Of a DNA stretch of 64,000 nt, positions 11,340 to 23,059 are shown piece after piece (position 1 is the stretch's first letter; every line of letters begins with the position of its first letter). The position numbers and the translations under genes were made by a program. Below the pieces are notes generated by a model, which saw only the letters and a program-made list of their open reading frames with translations, was not told the origin of the DNA and searched no databases. Origin of the DNA: Agrypnia vestita. Taxonomy: Eukaryota > Arthropoda > Insecta > Trichoptera > Phryganeidae. Location: positions 1-64,000 of the forward strand of contig JADDOH010023622.1 of NCBI GenBank assembly GCA_016648135.1, given 5' to 3'.

Positions 11340-11861
11340 TGTAACTGGACTGAAAGGAGTCGCGCACTCATGTCAAGTGACAGTTGATTTAAATAGTCAC
11401 AATACTACCGAAGATTCCAGAACAACCTAGCGTAATCTACAGCTTTCGAGAGACGTCTCCAAAGTTCCAAGGACATCTGGAAATTACGAGAACTTGCGAG
11501 AAAACACTATAAAAGTCTCGAAGGTTCGAAAATTTCCAGGTTTCGAGTATAAATAAACAGATTCACGCCGCGGAGGGCCATTGTTATTTTGACGTTTCCA
11601 GCGACGCGGCCCCAGCGGCAAATCACGAAGCGAAAACAGTGTTACCATCAGGCGTTTGAACTAAGCGACAGATAATTAAGTGAAGTACTTACCTAGCGAA
11701 ATAAACGGAGCGAATAGTAAAACGTGCTGAAATTGGATGGATTATTCTAGTGAAGAGTGAATAAAGTGTTGAAGCGATTATAAAGTGTTTATTTAAGAGT
11801 TATAGATTATATTTAAGAGTTATAAATTTGCGAAACAGTTTTATTCAATATTAGCGTTACA
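11340..11861 (+). repeat. Probable solo LTR
   Basis: The 522-base block begins TGTAAC and ends GTTACA, a perfect 6-base terminal inversion. Inside is a TATA box (AGTATAAATAAA near 11547), followed by a GC-rich start region and AATAAAGTG near 11759, in the order of an LTR U3-R-U5. The flanking 5-base strings TATAT and TTTAA do not match, so a clean target duplication is missing. Confidence 0.45.
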
Positions 11862-12054
11862 TTTAATAGTGTTAAGAGACTTTACGTACGTTTTTTTAAT
11901 TAATTATTCAGTAATCATTAAATCCGATATTGCATTCCAGCGTTTTCTTCAATTCTTGCTGCAGCCACGACACGTAACAATATTGAGAATGACGGACACC
12001 ATCTACCTGATATCGTCTTTAAAATTGTGTAAACATAAATTTGAAATGTTCCAC

Positions 12055-12258
12055 TTTTTTTTTTTTTCTTTTTTTTTTAAAAAAAATAGAGATGTGAACA
12101 CGGAATACGTGTCACATCAATATTCTTACTATTTTCAAACTAAGCTAAATGCTTGTGCTATGAAAATAGGACTAACTTGCTACTCTGGAGTGAGGTTCGA
12201 ACCCGCGACCTTTGGATCACGAGGCGAGTGTCCTAACCACAATACCAACAAGCTACTC
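12055..12258 (-). mobile_element. tRNA-derived SINE, copy A
   Basis: On the minus strand: a tRNA-like head starting GAGTAGCTTGTTGGT, a B box close to GGTTCGAA, a body containing TTAGTCCTATTTTCATAGCA, a CACGTATTCCGTGTTCACATC tail region and poly(A). Four full or partial copies and one diverged copy are in this window. It is transcribed by RNA polymerase III in the family and mobilised by LINE machinery. A plus-strand 142-codon ORF over this region is incidental. Confidence 0.82.
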
Positions 12259-12349
12259 TTGATTGATGCTATTCAAAGAATTAAATATCTGCATTAATTT
12301 TTTTAAAATTGAATTTCCAAATAAGCAAGTTGCTCTGCCCCACCCTGTA

Positions 12350-13821
12350 TTACTTGTTGAATCACGTGTAACAATATTTCCAATTAACATTTTCAACTAG
12401 CCGTGAAAAATCACGCGAAATAGTAATAACTCGCCTTAACCGCGCGACATATACCGCGCGCGGATTGCGTGTCACACTCTAATTATCTAAAGTTTTAATT
12501 CCGGACTTTACGACAGAGAGCCGGCAGACAGACAGACAACGGAATTATTATGTTTGATGTTGTTTAGTGCTTATTCAAAACTACTTGTGCTTAATTAATT
12601 CTAATCGTTTTAGAAGGTTTCGTCAAGGTGCGTATTTTAACATAGACCAAGTAGGTGTTTATGGAGGCTATCCCGGATAAATACATATCATGAAAAGAGT
12701 GATAAAACATATTTTTCACCTTTATTTAAAAAATGTATTCCCCATCACTCAGAACCGGCACTTCTATCGAATAAGCCACGTCGGCAATTTCAGTGGTTGA
12801 CAGTTATCTTTTGTACATTGTACGTATATACACCCAGTAGCGAGCGGCACACGATCGAATCCCGACAGGGTAATTTAACCTTTTGCACTCCGTCGGCGGC
12901 TAGGTGTAATAATATGTCGCCATAGCAAATTCCTTCACCGTTCCTTCACCCTTGGCGGCAGTAGGTATGTCGTCGCAAACACTACATGTATTATTTTTCT
13001 CAAAAAGGGGTCATAGCTCTTAAAAGACTATGTTAAAAAATACCTTCGGGAACGGTGGTGTAACACAGCGTTACCTAATTAAAAATCGGCATAGTTTTTA
13101 ATATGTGATTTAATATGTGATAAAATATACATATATACGATACAGATAAGACTTTTTAAAGATTCCTTTATATAATTATGTACAGTAAACATACATAATT
13201 GCATTATTTTAATAAATTATCATAAAATCATGGCATATCGAATTCGCGTGCGCTCCCTCTAACGTATCATTACCAACTGAATTCAAGGACGCGGTCGCCA
13301 GGTCGCCTGCACCCCGTCTTTGTCTAACACGTGTTACGCGACTCTACCGTACTCTTTGGATTTTGTTTTCGCTTTCACCGAAACCCAAGCAACCGCCATC
13401 TCTGTCCTACATGAAATGTGTGGTATTTTCTTGCTCTTTCTTGCTCGATTTAACTGCGATGTGCAATATTCTGCTCTCTTTTACACACTGGCCGAAAATA
13501 TGAGAGTAATGAATAAATATTTTTTAATTAAAAAATCCGTACATTCGTAACAGATTAATTTAGTCATTTTGGTGTGAAAATGTCTATTCGATGATTACAA
13601 AAAATGTGACGTTTTAGTTTTCGTAAATAAGGTAGATATTTCATATTTTCTACGACATGTAGACCTACGTTACATCACCAACACACAGGAGCTAGTAGCT
13701 TTAAGCGCAGGCAGCACATTGTATCAGTTCTACACATTTTAGTGTTGTTATTCGGACGTCTAAATTATCAAATAACAGCGGAAATAAATGAGTTTATATT
13801 TTGTCACGTATAAAAATAAAT
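12350..13821. other. Intergenic, no gene seen
   Basis: Near 12523-12540 is a short CAGACAGACAGACAAC run of the type found at LINE-like repeat ends. Around 12872-12990 TTTAACCTTTTGCACTC and GTCGCCATAGCAA resemble the piggyBac-like MITE at 63532-63729 and may be a decayed relative. No coding exon was recognised. Confidence 0.5.
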
Positions 13822-15415
13822 ATGAATTTTGAACTAAGTAAGAGTGAAGATGAGTTTGTTTTTAATATACATAGTGAGAAAAACTACGAAAAATTGTCAG
13901 AAACAAGTGATAATTGGAGTTCTAGTGACGAATCAGACTTCAGAGGATATTAAAAACGAAGAGTGGGTGTCCATGAGTCACTAAATAGTAGTTCGCGTGT
14001 TTCAGCTGCTGGTGATCAGCAAGAGGATAAATGGGTGGATATTAAAAATGCGGAAGATAGTCCAAACACCATGGACTTCGACATTGGAACACAGAATGCA
14101 GGACCACAAGTGTCTTCGACAATTACAGAACCTATCCAGTTTTTTAAATTAGTCTTCTCTGATGATTTGGTAAGCGAAATTTTAAGGGAAACTAACACAT
14201 ATTCAAAAACCAAAGGTGTGGCCTAAAAACTCTATATGGCATAGTTGGTATAATGTAGTAGAGGATGAATTCTTGGCTTTCATTGGAGCTTACTTCCAGA
14301 ATCCCTTTCTTTTCCAATATATTTACAAGATCTCGATTTCATCAAATATTTTGGATGTTACACTTAAAGTCTCGAGATCTAGCTCTAGTGATTCAAGAAC
14401 ACGCGTACAAAAAGTCTGCAACTTTTTAGAATACATAAATGGAAAGTTTTCTCAATATTTTATACCAATTAGAAATATAAGTTTTTATGAATCTGTAGTG
14501 AAATTCAAGGGGAAAATATATTTCATAACATCCAATCCCAAGAAACCAACAAAGTGGGGGATAAGAATTTATGTAATGGTTGATATGTATATAATATTCT
14601 TCCTTATTATGGGAGCATTTATATAGAGACTCTAATAAGACCAATTTGCCTGTGACTACACGCATTCCACTCCATTTATATCAAAAATTTCAGAGAAGAT
14701 TCCTAACGCCCAGGGATACCACATGTATGTACACCGACAGAAGTCTTAAAAGGAACTCTTAAAAATGAAGTGTAATCTAACTGGAACGATTAAAACAAAC
14801 CAGAAAGGCATTCCAAACAGTATTAAAAACCAAGATTTTTTTGATAGGAAGATTTTCGCTGTTAGAAAAAGAAGGACAACGTTCATGGCCTGGAAGGACA
14901 AAGGTATCATAACAATGCTCAGCACCTCTGCTAATGCTGCAATGCCATCCGTTAACACAATTGAAAGAGATGGCGTTCAATTAGTTACCGAGAAACCAGA
15001 CGTTGTGCTGAATTATGCAAAATCCGTGGGTGGAGTAGATCTCGCAGATCAATATGCATCTTCATATTGTTTTCTAAAAAAATCGTTAGAGTGGTGGAAG
15101 AAACTGTTTTTCTGGGGGATGGAGCTATGTTCTATAAACTCGTATATCTTACACAAAACCATAAAATTGGAAAACCTCGAAATTGGGCCTCGAAGTAGAC
15201 CATCTACTTCTTCTTCATCCGAAGCTCGATTGGACGGGAAACTGCATGTCTTAAGGAAAGGGCCGAAGAGGGATTGCGTGGTGTACTCAAAGAGGTCAAT
15301 AAAGGGTCAGAGGCATTTGTGACACTTGTACTGGTAAACTGAGAATGCATTTGGGAGACTGCTTCTTCAGATATCACACATTAAAAGAATGTATGATATG
15401 GAAAATTTTGATGGT
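13822..15415 (+). pseudogene. piggyBac-family transposase, broken
   Basis: The plus-strand pieces lie in the right order. There is an acidic N terminus from ATG 13822 with a stop near 13951, then FSDDLVSEILRETN and a DEFLAFIGAYF motif after a frame change near 14220. A KFKGKIYFITSNPKKPTKWG block follows, then after another break VGGVDLADQYASSY, a KSLEWWKK block and a Cys/His-rich tail (GDCFFRYHTLKEC). These are signature blocks of piggyBac DDD transposases. The expected catalytic Asp of the S-(I/F)-D-E-S block reads Tyr here, and much of the segment after AFIGAYF is missing. Clearly inactive. No flanking TTAA ends were identified. Confidence 0.85.
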
Positions 15416-17514
15416 ATGTTGTTTTATTGTTAAGTTAACAACTAATAAAAACATATCTGTAATCATATGTATGTTCATTTATTTAATACCTATACATTTA
15501 AAAAAATATATTATAAATACTATCTAATATTTTGGGTTGAATTTGCATAAAATGCTCTGGAGTTGCTGGTTATGCCATACCAAAAATAGTCCGGAGTGCA
15601 AAGAACTGGAACAAATGGACAAAATTTTTCGGAAGTCGAAGATTACATTTTCGAGTAAAATGTGTCATTGTATTAAAGCGCGTTAAAGTAAAATATATCT
15701 TTATGCTAGAGGAAAAGCGAGATGAGTCAAAAAATTTGTTGAGTGTCTTACTATTAATACACTATAGACATCTGTCAAGGGAAATAGAAATGAGTCTATT
15801 GTTTCGGAGGTAAGTTTGCAAGATCTCCATTATCATTCATACGAAAACAATACACACTCATTTGTCAGTTTCACTCTTTTTAATTTTTGATAAATATCCG
15901 TTAGAACACCAAAAATTTACGTTTTAAACATATAAATGAGTCAATATTTCATAAAACATAAATGACTCAGCAGTATTGTTTCGATTCTCCCATAATGCTA
16001 CGATTTCCAACTCTTCTCTCCTCACTTTATTTACTTAGTATTGTTTCGATTCTCCCATAATGCTACGATTTCCAACTCTTCTCTCCTCACCGTATTTGGT
16101 GTAGGTCTTTTCATATAAGCTTGCAGTTGAGTTTGTGTGGGTACAGTGCGTAAACACGCATTGTTTTGTTGTGTTAAGTTTACGGATACGAAAGGGGCGT
16201 ACGCAGATATTTCCGCGATTATAATTTTCCCTTTTTATTTGGAAAGTCTTAGGGCCGGTAAACTTGATCAGTAAAGTAATAGTAAAAGTAAACTAATATC
16301 CACAATAAATTTTTACCATCACTGCTAGAGATACTGACAATCAGCCCAAATATTTAATGAGTATTATTTAACTGAATTGACGGATATTTTTTTGAAGCAT
16401 CAAATCTCTATTGTGGTGCATCTGATCACGTAATCATTTTTTTTGAACCTCAACTTATCGTAAAATCTTACCGTAAAATCTCTCGAACCATTATTCCCAA
16501 TCCATATTTCTTTATCATTTCTAAATATTCCTGATAATACCAACCAGTTTTGAAACCACCGTTCGTTCTTCAGGAGATAACAATCTAAAAATTACAAAAT
16601 ATGAGAAATAATATATTTTTAGCAACTTGTTTTGTGTGTGTCTGTCGTATAACACTATTTTTGACATTATTTTATTGTCTGTTTTGAGTTTTTTTTTATA
16701 TTTGTAAATGAAGATCAGTAGGTACCTACTGATTTTTGATTTGATTTGAATTTGTGTGAAAATTCTTTGACAAACAAACAACTAGTTATTTTGTACTGGC
16801 TAATTACACCTAATTGGTGAAGGCCAAAATAAAGAGGAAAAAAAAAAACAAACAAACAACTGGCAATTGACCTATTGAGAAAATTATGTTTTAATAATAA
16901 TATACCGGTGAATAATATTTAATAATTGATATAGTGTCTGTGAATGTTAATTGATTAATATAAAATAATAGCTTTAAATATTGTTTCTCTTTTCAGATAT
17001 CATGTGTACTTTTATTATTTTTAAATTTTAGTATGAAATATTATGTTCTTTTGATTAATAAAATATGTATTCTTTTCAGGCAACGCAAAACAGCGATTAT
17101 TTATAAAAACTAAAATATTTGGCAAACCACATCACATATTTATTATTTATATTTAATTTTTGTGTCTAATTTAATTAAAAATTAATATTTAGATGCTATT
17201 GTAATAGCTGATTACAAGAGCATCTAAATATTTCGCTCACCCCCGCTCTGCATTATTTCTTAAAAGCCCCATTTCCATGTTTCGCTGATATACACGATAA
17301 ATTATCCAATCAGCATGCATCATAATATCGAGGCTACGCCGAAGACCCAACTGAATCATGTATAGAAACTAACGAGGTATATAAGTGCACAGGAAGGTCA
17401 AGATTATTTATGGCCGACATTATTCGTCGACGCCTACAAATGACAGGCGCGAATTATTTGAAGATAATTCATTGTCCTATTAAAAATAGAGTTGTAGGAT
17501 TACTATAGTACACA
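15416..17514. other. Intergenic, no gene seen
   Basis: Contains a 65-base tandem duplication (listed) and AT-rich unique sequence. Around 16130-16200 a stretch rich in TTGTTTTGTTGTGTTAAG resembles part of the hairpin at 23608-23661. The 86-codon minus-strand ORF at 16521-16781 shows no motif. Confidence 0.5.
15972..16090. repeat. Tandem duplication, period 65
   Basis: Copy 1 is at 15972-16036 and copy 2 at 16037-16090. The first 54 bases (AGTATTGTTTCGATTCTCCC onward) are identical, so the duplication is recent. Confidence 0.85.
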
Positions 17515-17517
17515 TAA

Positions 17518-18527
17518 AGGTACTGATGCTCATTAGTCGCACGTGAGCATGTGCAGTATTGACCTTAAGCCATTGCTATTCAGTAGCATGTGTGTAGGTA
17601 CGAAGGCATGAGCATGCTCATTACTAGCACGCTCAAAAATCAACCGCCGGTTGATTTTTGAGTATGCTTATTTGATTTGCGGGTGGAAGGGGTATCGTTT
17701 GAGCATGTGTAAACAGGTTTGCTTATGAGCATGCAAATGTCATTCGCTAGTATTCGGCTAGTATTGATTATCAATACGATCTTCTCAGTCCGCGACAGAT
17801 GAAACAAATATGGCACGTTGGATACATGACAAAACATTACTTTTCGTGACTTATAGGAATCATGAATGTCTGTGGAATGCTCGGAATATAGCAAGAAATA
17901 ATGTTTATGAAAGTTTATTAAAAAGACACGAATGATTCAAATCTTACGATAAAAATTATAAAAACTAAAATCAAAAATGTGCTGATGGAAACTCGGAAAC
18001 TGTTTTTTTTTTATTATTATTAAATTTATTTGGTAAATGTACAAACTTAAGAGTGTATTCAATATAATATAATTAATACACATTTATATTACACGCTTAC
18101 CCACTTTTAAATGAGCATTTATTCTCTTGTTCAAAAGTGGGGGCATTGTCATATATGTATATATCTATTATTAATGAAATCTTTAGTGTAAGACATTAGA
18201 TTAAATAAGTAAGATATAGACAAAGAAACATTAGATTAAGTTATAAAAATTAAGACATTAAATTAAGTAAGTAAGATATAAACAATACAAGAATACAAAA
18301 ATTTAAGACATTTTGTTTTGATTTAATGGTTCACTTGAATTTCTTGTTTCAGTTTGCAAAGTTTCCATTTTGAACAAGAGCGTCTCTATTCTATGACAAG
18401 AGCATGTTAGTAATAAGCATGTGTGTTTGATTGTTAGCTTTGAGCATGCTTAAAATAAGCTTGCTAATAACGAACGAGTGTGTACAGTAGTTTTGAGCAT
18501 GCTAATGAGCATGCTTAAAAATAACCT
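17518..18527. mobile_element. PIF/Harbinger-like non-autonomous element, copy 2
   Basis: It is flanked by TAA at 17515-17517 and 18528-18530. The ends read inward as AGGTACTGATGCTCATTAG and AGGTTATTTTTAAGCATGC. It shares the GCATG-rich ends, the central palindrome and the MADF-like core with the element at 10199-11020. Relative to copy 1 it has an extra block of about 310 bases (roughly 18000-18310) containing repeated ATTAGATTAA/GTAAGATATA strings, possibly a separate insertion. It lacks the internal direct duplication of copy 1. Confidence 0.7.
17632..17662. repeat. Perfect 31-base palindrome in PIF-like copy 2
   Basis: The arms of 15 bases (CTCAAAAATCAACCG and its exact complement) surround a single central C. 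Conserved with one mismatch in copy 1. Confidence 0.85.
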
Positions 18528-18530
18528 TAA

Positions 18531-19255
18531 CGCGGAACAAATTTGTGGCCAACCTGGCGCCCGCCATCGTCTATCTGCGGACCATTACGATCATTGTCAA
18601 GTTCACGATTGCGAGATTTCGCCGTGCAGCTGTGCAGCATTCTCCGGAACATCTTCTGGACCACGATACACGATCGTCGATTGTGAAGGCCGGCCCAGCC
18701 TAATTCCAATTCTCTCGTAATTATCTGTTATTCACGATCTAGATATTGTTGTGCCGGTGCGAATTATAATTAGTGGTTCGCATATTGTTTGTATTGCCTT
18801 CGAATCACCGCCCGCTATGAGTAAGAGAGATTATACTCGTGTTATTGGCTCCGTAAATACGGAAATGAAACTGGGGCCAATGTCGTGTTTTCTTAAATGT
18901 ATTATCACATCGTGAGTAGAAAATATCAGATCGTTTAAGACAATTCTGGACCAAAACGTGAAATATGATGAAACAGGATTCAACATTTTTAGAATCCAGT
19001 TCTCTCTTTCTTTACATCCCTATTTTTTTGTGTGTGTAATTAATTAGTCATATCAGATTGAAATTTTTTTTCGAAATGATTGGGTATCTTTTCAAATGGA
19101 GAATGGACATTTTAGTACGAGGCTCGTACCAAATGAGTAACAATGATAGTTTTATTAAAATTGAAATGTAGCAAACAAAAAAATAATAATGTTTACGTTT
19201 ATTTATTTATATTTGGATGACTTACATAGCGCCGTTTTCGTGAGGTATGGAAATA
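18531..19255. other. GC-richer block after PIF-like copy 2, no assigned gene
   Basis: At 18531-18715 the sequence is clearly GC-richer than its surroundings. It has one open plus-strand frame with a hydrophobic segment (LAPAIVYLRTITIIV) ending in a stop near 18700. No homologous family was recognised and no flanking splice site is convincing. It could be an old exon or a transposon piece. Confidence 0.3.
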
Positions 19256-19345
19256 TGTTCTCAAGTTTTCACGGCCGTTCAGAATCTTATGTGTGTAGTT
19301 TTCTGGGATATTCTGCCGTATATATGTGACCTCAATGGGATCTTG
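19256..19345. repeat. Hairpin repeat family A, copy 2 (left arm only)
   Basis: Shares GGCCGTTCAGAATCTT, TTTTCTGGGATATTCTGCCG and TATATGTGACCTC with the other copies; the right arm is missing. Confidence 0.6.
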
Positions 19346-19462
19346 AAACTTGAAGTGATTATAGATTTTTCTCGAAGGATGCACTACCCTTACTTAATTA
19401 TGCAATGAAACAGGTATGGTTTAAAAATAATTTAGTTTAGTGTATAAAATAGGCACGTTTCA

Positions 19463-19563
19463 CCACAAAGTGTGAAATGAAAATAGCCCCGTTCCCCGTA
19501 TAAAGGAGATCATCCTGATAGAATAAAATATTATACAGAGACCTTTCATTTCACCTCAAATGT
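19463..19563. repeat. Small inverted-repeat element
   Basis: Left CACAAAGTGTGAAATGAAA and right TTTCATTTCACCTCAAATGTG are imperfect reverse complements about 60 bases apart. Likely a MITE; no target duplication was identified. Confidence 0.5.
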
Positions 19564-20774
19564 GATACCTATCACTCATAGTGCCGCAACACTTGAATAC
19601 ACAACAATCAAGCTTAGGCTTAAGGTGCATAATTTACACACGCGCATTGCAAGCAGATTTCTTGCAATGCATCGTACTCCGCTAATTCAGGACAAAATCA
19701 ACAAATACTATATTGAAGTTAAAAGAAAAATACATTTTACAGTAATTCATGAACTAATTCTGCGAACTGCTTTCATTGCGGTGACGATGAATGAATGAAT
19801 CGATTAAATCCCATCTCTAAATATATCGCATTTGGTTGTCAGAAAAAACTCAAATGATTGAATCTCTCTTTATTATAGGTATTTAACGAGGTTAGCAAAA
19901 AATATACAGAACACCATAACAAAAATAAAAATGGACTGGAACTAAAATGTTTTAAATGAACACCTATATAGTTAATTAATTTAACAACTTTTTGTTAGTA
20001 AATTGCACGCAATATTGCAAAACCATAAATTTTTCCTAAAGTATCTTATAAAATACAATAATCAAAATATATTTACAGATTTATTCTAGGGTTAGATTGA
20101 AAGATTCAATAATCGTATCATAAAATTACCTAATGTAAATTAGGTAGGTACCTACCCAATCGAACACAGGTTTAAAATAATAATCGAGTATTTTCTCTTC
20201 CCTAATTTTATCTGTGGAATTTAACCAAACGCTTCCCGCCAATGCATAATTAGCAATTTTTTGCACGTATAATTAGATTACTTACAAAGAAATGATTCAG
20301 TTTTTGTTTCCGATAATATCTCAACGAGTCATCTCGCTTTCGGGAGAACTATCACAGAATTGTACGGTAGATAAATAGACAACGGCATCCTCCTTTTTAT
20401 TTAGGAAATTACCCGAAATTGTGCTAGTCACGGCTGTGTTAATTTTGACAGCACAGATGAATATAGTCGACTTATTATTAGACACAGTGACTTGGATGTT
20501 GAACAAAGAAGATTTGGAACCTAAATTTTTTTAAATGCTCTTCTTCGCTTTCGAAAAGCAGTTACACTTTGATTTGATTCTTAGCAATGACTAACATTAT
20601 TAATAGTGTAGTAACGGTAGTGTAATGAACTCAAGTATTTAATGTACAAATTATCCTTAAACAATATATTTTTATGAAATATATAATAAATATATATAAA
20701 AAAAATATATGAGTTGTGGGGAATAAAAGTATTTTCTATAAAATCTCGAATTCAGTACATTACTTAGATTTATT
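19564..20774. other. Intergenic, no gene seen
   Basis: AT-rich unique-looking sequence. The 78-codon ORF at 19562-19798 and the 61-codon minus-strand ORF at 20321-20506 have no recognisable motif. Confidence 0.5.
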
Positions 20775-20786
20775 AATTACAAATTA

Positions 20787-21397
20787 AATATACGCTTGGA
20801 AGATATCAATTATGAATATCTCCTTAGTTATTTACAACTTTTAAACTTGTCTGTGAGACGTACTGTAACAGACCTAATATTTCTTTATAGGATCGTAAAT
20901 AGTTTGATTGATTGCCCCCAGATTATTAGTCTGATCGACTTATATGCTCCATCGAGGTCATCAAGACACAGTGCATTGTTCTATTATAGTGGAAATGTCA
21001 GAACTAATGCATTAGCAAACTCTGTAATTCCCAGATTACACTCATTAGGGAATGAGCATGCAGAGGCGGCTGACATTTTTGCTGATAGTATAACTGTTTA
21101 TAGGACAAAGCTGATATAATTGTTTACATCCCAACGAAATGGAAATGGACAATAAATCTTTCTATTTTACCTTTAACTATTATTATTTGTACCTTTGACT
21201 TATTATTATTTTATCTTATGTATTTATGTTTTTCTGTATTATTATTATTATTACCTTTTAACTATTATTATTGTAACTTTTAACTATTATTATTGTAACT
21301 TTTAACTGTATTTTTATTTTAACTGTCTTATGTTATTTTTAAAAAAAAATTATTCTGTATATTGTAAAAGCCCATAAGGGCGTTAAATAAATAAATA
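20787..21397 (+). mobile_element. 5'-truncated LINE with (AAAT)n tail and 12-bp target duplication
   Basis: The insertion is bracketed by AATTACAAATTA at 20775-20786 and again at 21398-21409. The ORF at 20796-21119 is the extreme C-terminal part of a Jockey/CR1-type reverse transcriptase ORF: LSVRRTVTDLIFLYRIVNSLID, then a PSRSSRHSALF block. The 3' end carries CCCATAAGGGCGTTAAATAAAT repeats. The intact frame and clean duplications point to a recent insertion. It is not the same family as the (GTAA)n LINE. Confidence 0.82.
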
Positions 21398-21409
21398 AAT
21401 TACAAATTA

Positions 21410-22383
21410 GTAATCCTCGTAGGGAAATTTCACATTTTTTAAATAGAAAAATCTTAACCTTGGTTTAGATAATACGTTTATGAAAAAGATTTTTTTTGAT
21501 ATGTATATTAAAAAATGATTTTGAAAATCACGATTCCAGACTTCCACCAAAACGCTTATTTTCGCAAGTGACGTTAGGCATGATCTATGATCTATGGCAT
21601 GAGCATGATTTATCATCTGACGTATAATACGTAACAGCAATTCGCGTATTTAGACATTTATTCGATTTTTACAAAACAAGCCGGCTTTTTTGTATAGTGT
21701 GTCCATAATGTCAGGGAAAAGGTTTTGTACGTGTTATATGGTACCCAAATGTAGAGATTCATTCCTTGTGAAAATCCGTTCTCCATTATTTTAAATGTGT
21801 TCTTAGATAGTTATTTTATTAAAATAGGTCACAAACACGGCAAAATCTATATAAAAACCTCACAAACACCAGTAAAAACAAAGCGAAGACGAACGGTTAC
21901 CATAGAAACGAAACAATTACAGTGACAAACACCATAGATCAAGTATTTATATCTATAATTCTTGCCAAACAACGTCACGACCAATCACTTCGCGTTTTAA
22001 AGGAATCGTATTTTTTAGAATTTTTAGTATAAAAACTATGAATGAAAACATTATCCTACACTATCCATACTGAATAACAAAATATAATTTACTAGCTGTG
22101 CCCGCGCGGCTTCGCACGCGTAGATTTTTAATACACTGTTTGGATCATCAATCAACTTTCGCGAACCTTCTAGAACATTCTCCTTCCAGAACTTTCAAGA
22201 AATTTATCGAATGTACAGGAACCTTCTAGACACACTGACACATTCCGCCACTCAGTTTAGAACCTTATAGAACTTTCGGGAATTTTCTAGATCCTTCGCC
22301 TTCCAGAACTTTCTAGAGCAGGTTTTTCCGTAACCTTTTAGACCCACTGACACAGTCGGCGCGCCTATTTTGAAACAATTTGA
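21410..22383. other. Intergenic with a dispersed-repeat fragment
   Basis: At 22092-22122 CTAGCTGTGCCCGCGCGGCT is a string found at the edge of common insect interspersed repeats. The following 200 bases repeat AGAACCTTCTAGAA-like units (22160-22345), a degenerate internal repeat. No coding exon seen. Confidence 0.5.
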
Positions 22384-22830
22384 AGCATTTGCGGCTTTCC
22401 CATAACAAAACATTGTGCTAGAAAGCACATTTTCATCACTGTTTCATTTTGCATATACTTCAGCATAGACTTTAATAATACACGAATAATAGCGAACGTC
22501 CAAAATGAAACAGTAAGGATATTTAGAGAAGCTATAGAGATATATAAAAGAATAAATATTATCAACAATAGAGATGACGGTATACGTCTCCCAACGGCAT
22601 GGGAAAGCATTTTATTCAACAGTAGATTTCTTAGTAAAAATAATATACTAGCGCGCAAAAATCAATTAAATAAAACCACCGACACAATAGAAGCAACATC
22701 GAGTACAAAGCGCATCACAAGGAGCCAAACAAACGCCATTAAGGCCAGCAACGGCCGGGAACACCCAATATTTAATACAAAATTCCCAAAAATTATTAAG
22801 GCCAATAATGACCACAGTACCCAAATTTAG
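22384..22830 (+). pseudogene. C-terminal fragment of a Penelope-like element (GIY-YIG endonuclease end)
   Basis: An open frame of about 148 codons contains ITKHCARKH, DFNNTRIIANVQNE and REAIEIYKRINIINNRDDGIRLPTAW. This order is typical of the end of Penelope-like element ORFs, after the GIY-YIG nuclease core. The catalytic GIY-YIG residues and the whole reverse transcriptase are absent. A stop lies just upstream (22381) and the frame ends at TAG 22828. A hammerhead-like motif follows about 95 bases downstream, which fits the terminal repeats of these elements. Confidence 0.72.
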
Positions 22831-22923
22831 ACTTTGACTTACCAGACCTCACTTGGTAATAAGCTTCCGATATGAACGGACGTGCTTCTGCCCCTCGTGA
22901 CGGAAATTTATTAACAAGACAAC

Positions 22924-22965
22924 CTGAAGATGCCTGTTGTGATTCAGGCGAAACGTCGGTTGACG
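22924..22965 (+). ncRNA. Hammerhead-ribozyme-like motif next to the Penelope-like fragment
   Basis: CTGAAGA (matches CUGANGA) is followed by a 5-bp stem II (GCCTG/CAGGC), then GAAAC and a small CGTC-GGTT-GACG hairpin in the stem III position. Penelope-like elements are known to carry hammerhead motifs in their terminal repeats. The expected U-H cleavage site after stem III reads A here and no clear stem I was found, so this copy is probably inactive or only hammerhead-like. Confidence 0.4.
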
Positions 22966-23059
22966 AATAGATATAGATTTTTCTGAATCTATTTAATATA
23001 TTTTCATAGATATCTGTAAAATGTGAAATTATCCTATTCTGCTTTCACGGCGACCTTCA

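Larger units (their letters stand above)
10152..12349. mobile_element. Mariner-type inverted-repeat element, host of nested insertions
   Basis: The left end at 10152 reads TACAGGGTGGGGCAGAGCAA and continues for about 31 bases. The same sequence in reverse complement ends at 12349, with TA at each outer edge as expected for Tc1/mariner target duplication. No transposase ORF is left. The inside is filled with younger insertions: a PIF-like element (10199-11020), a probable solo LTR (11340-11861) and a SINE (12055-12258). The 11023-11339 stretch is unassigned. Confidence 0.72.

Noticed and set aside
11335..11866. Target duplication for the presumed solo LTR
   Set aside because: The flanking pentamers TATAT and TTTAA do not match, so no duplication is claimed and LTR confidence is kept low.
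11869..12297. 142-codon plus-strand ORF
   Set aside because: It runs through the antisense of a SINE, including its poly(T) tract (Phe/Lys runs), so it is not a gene.
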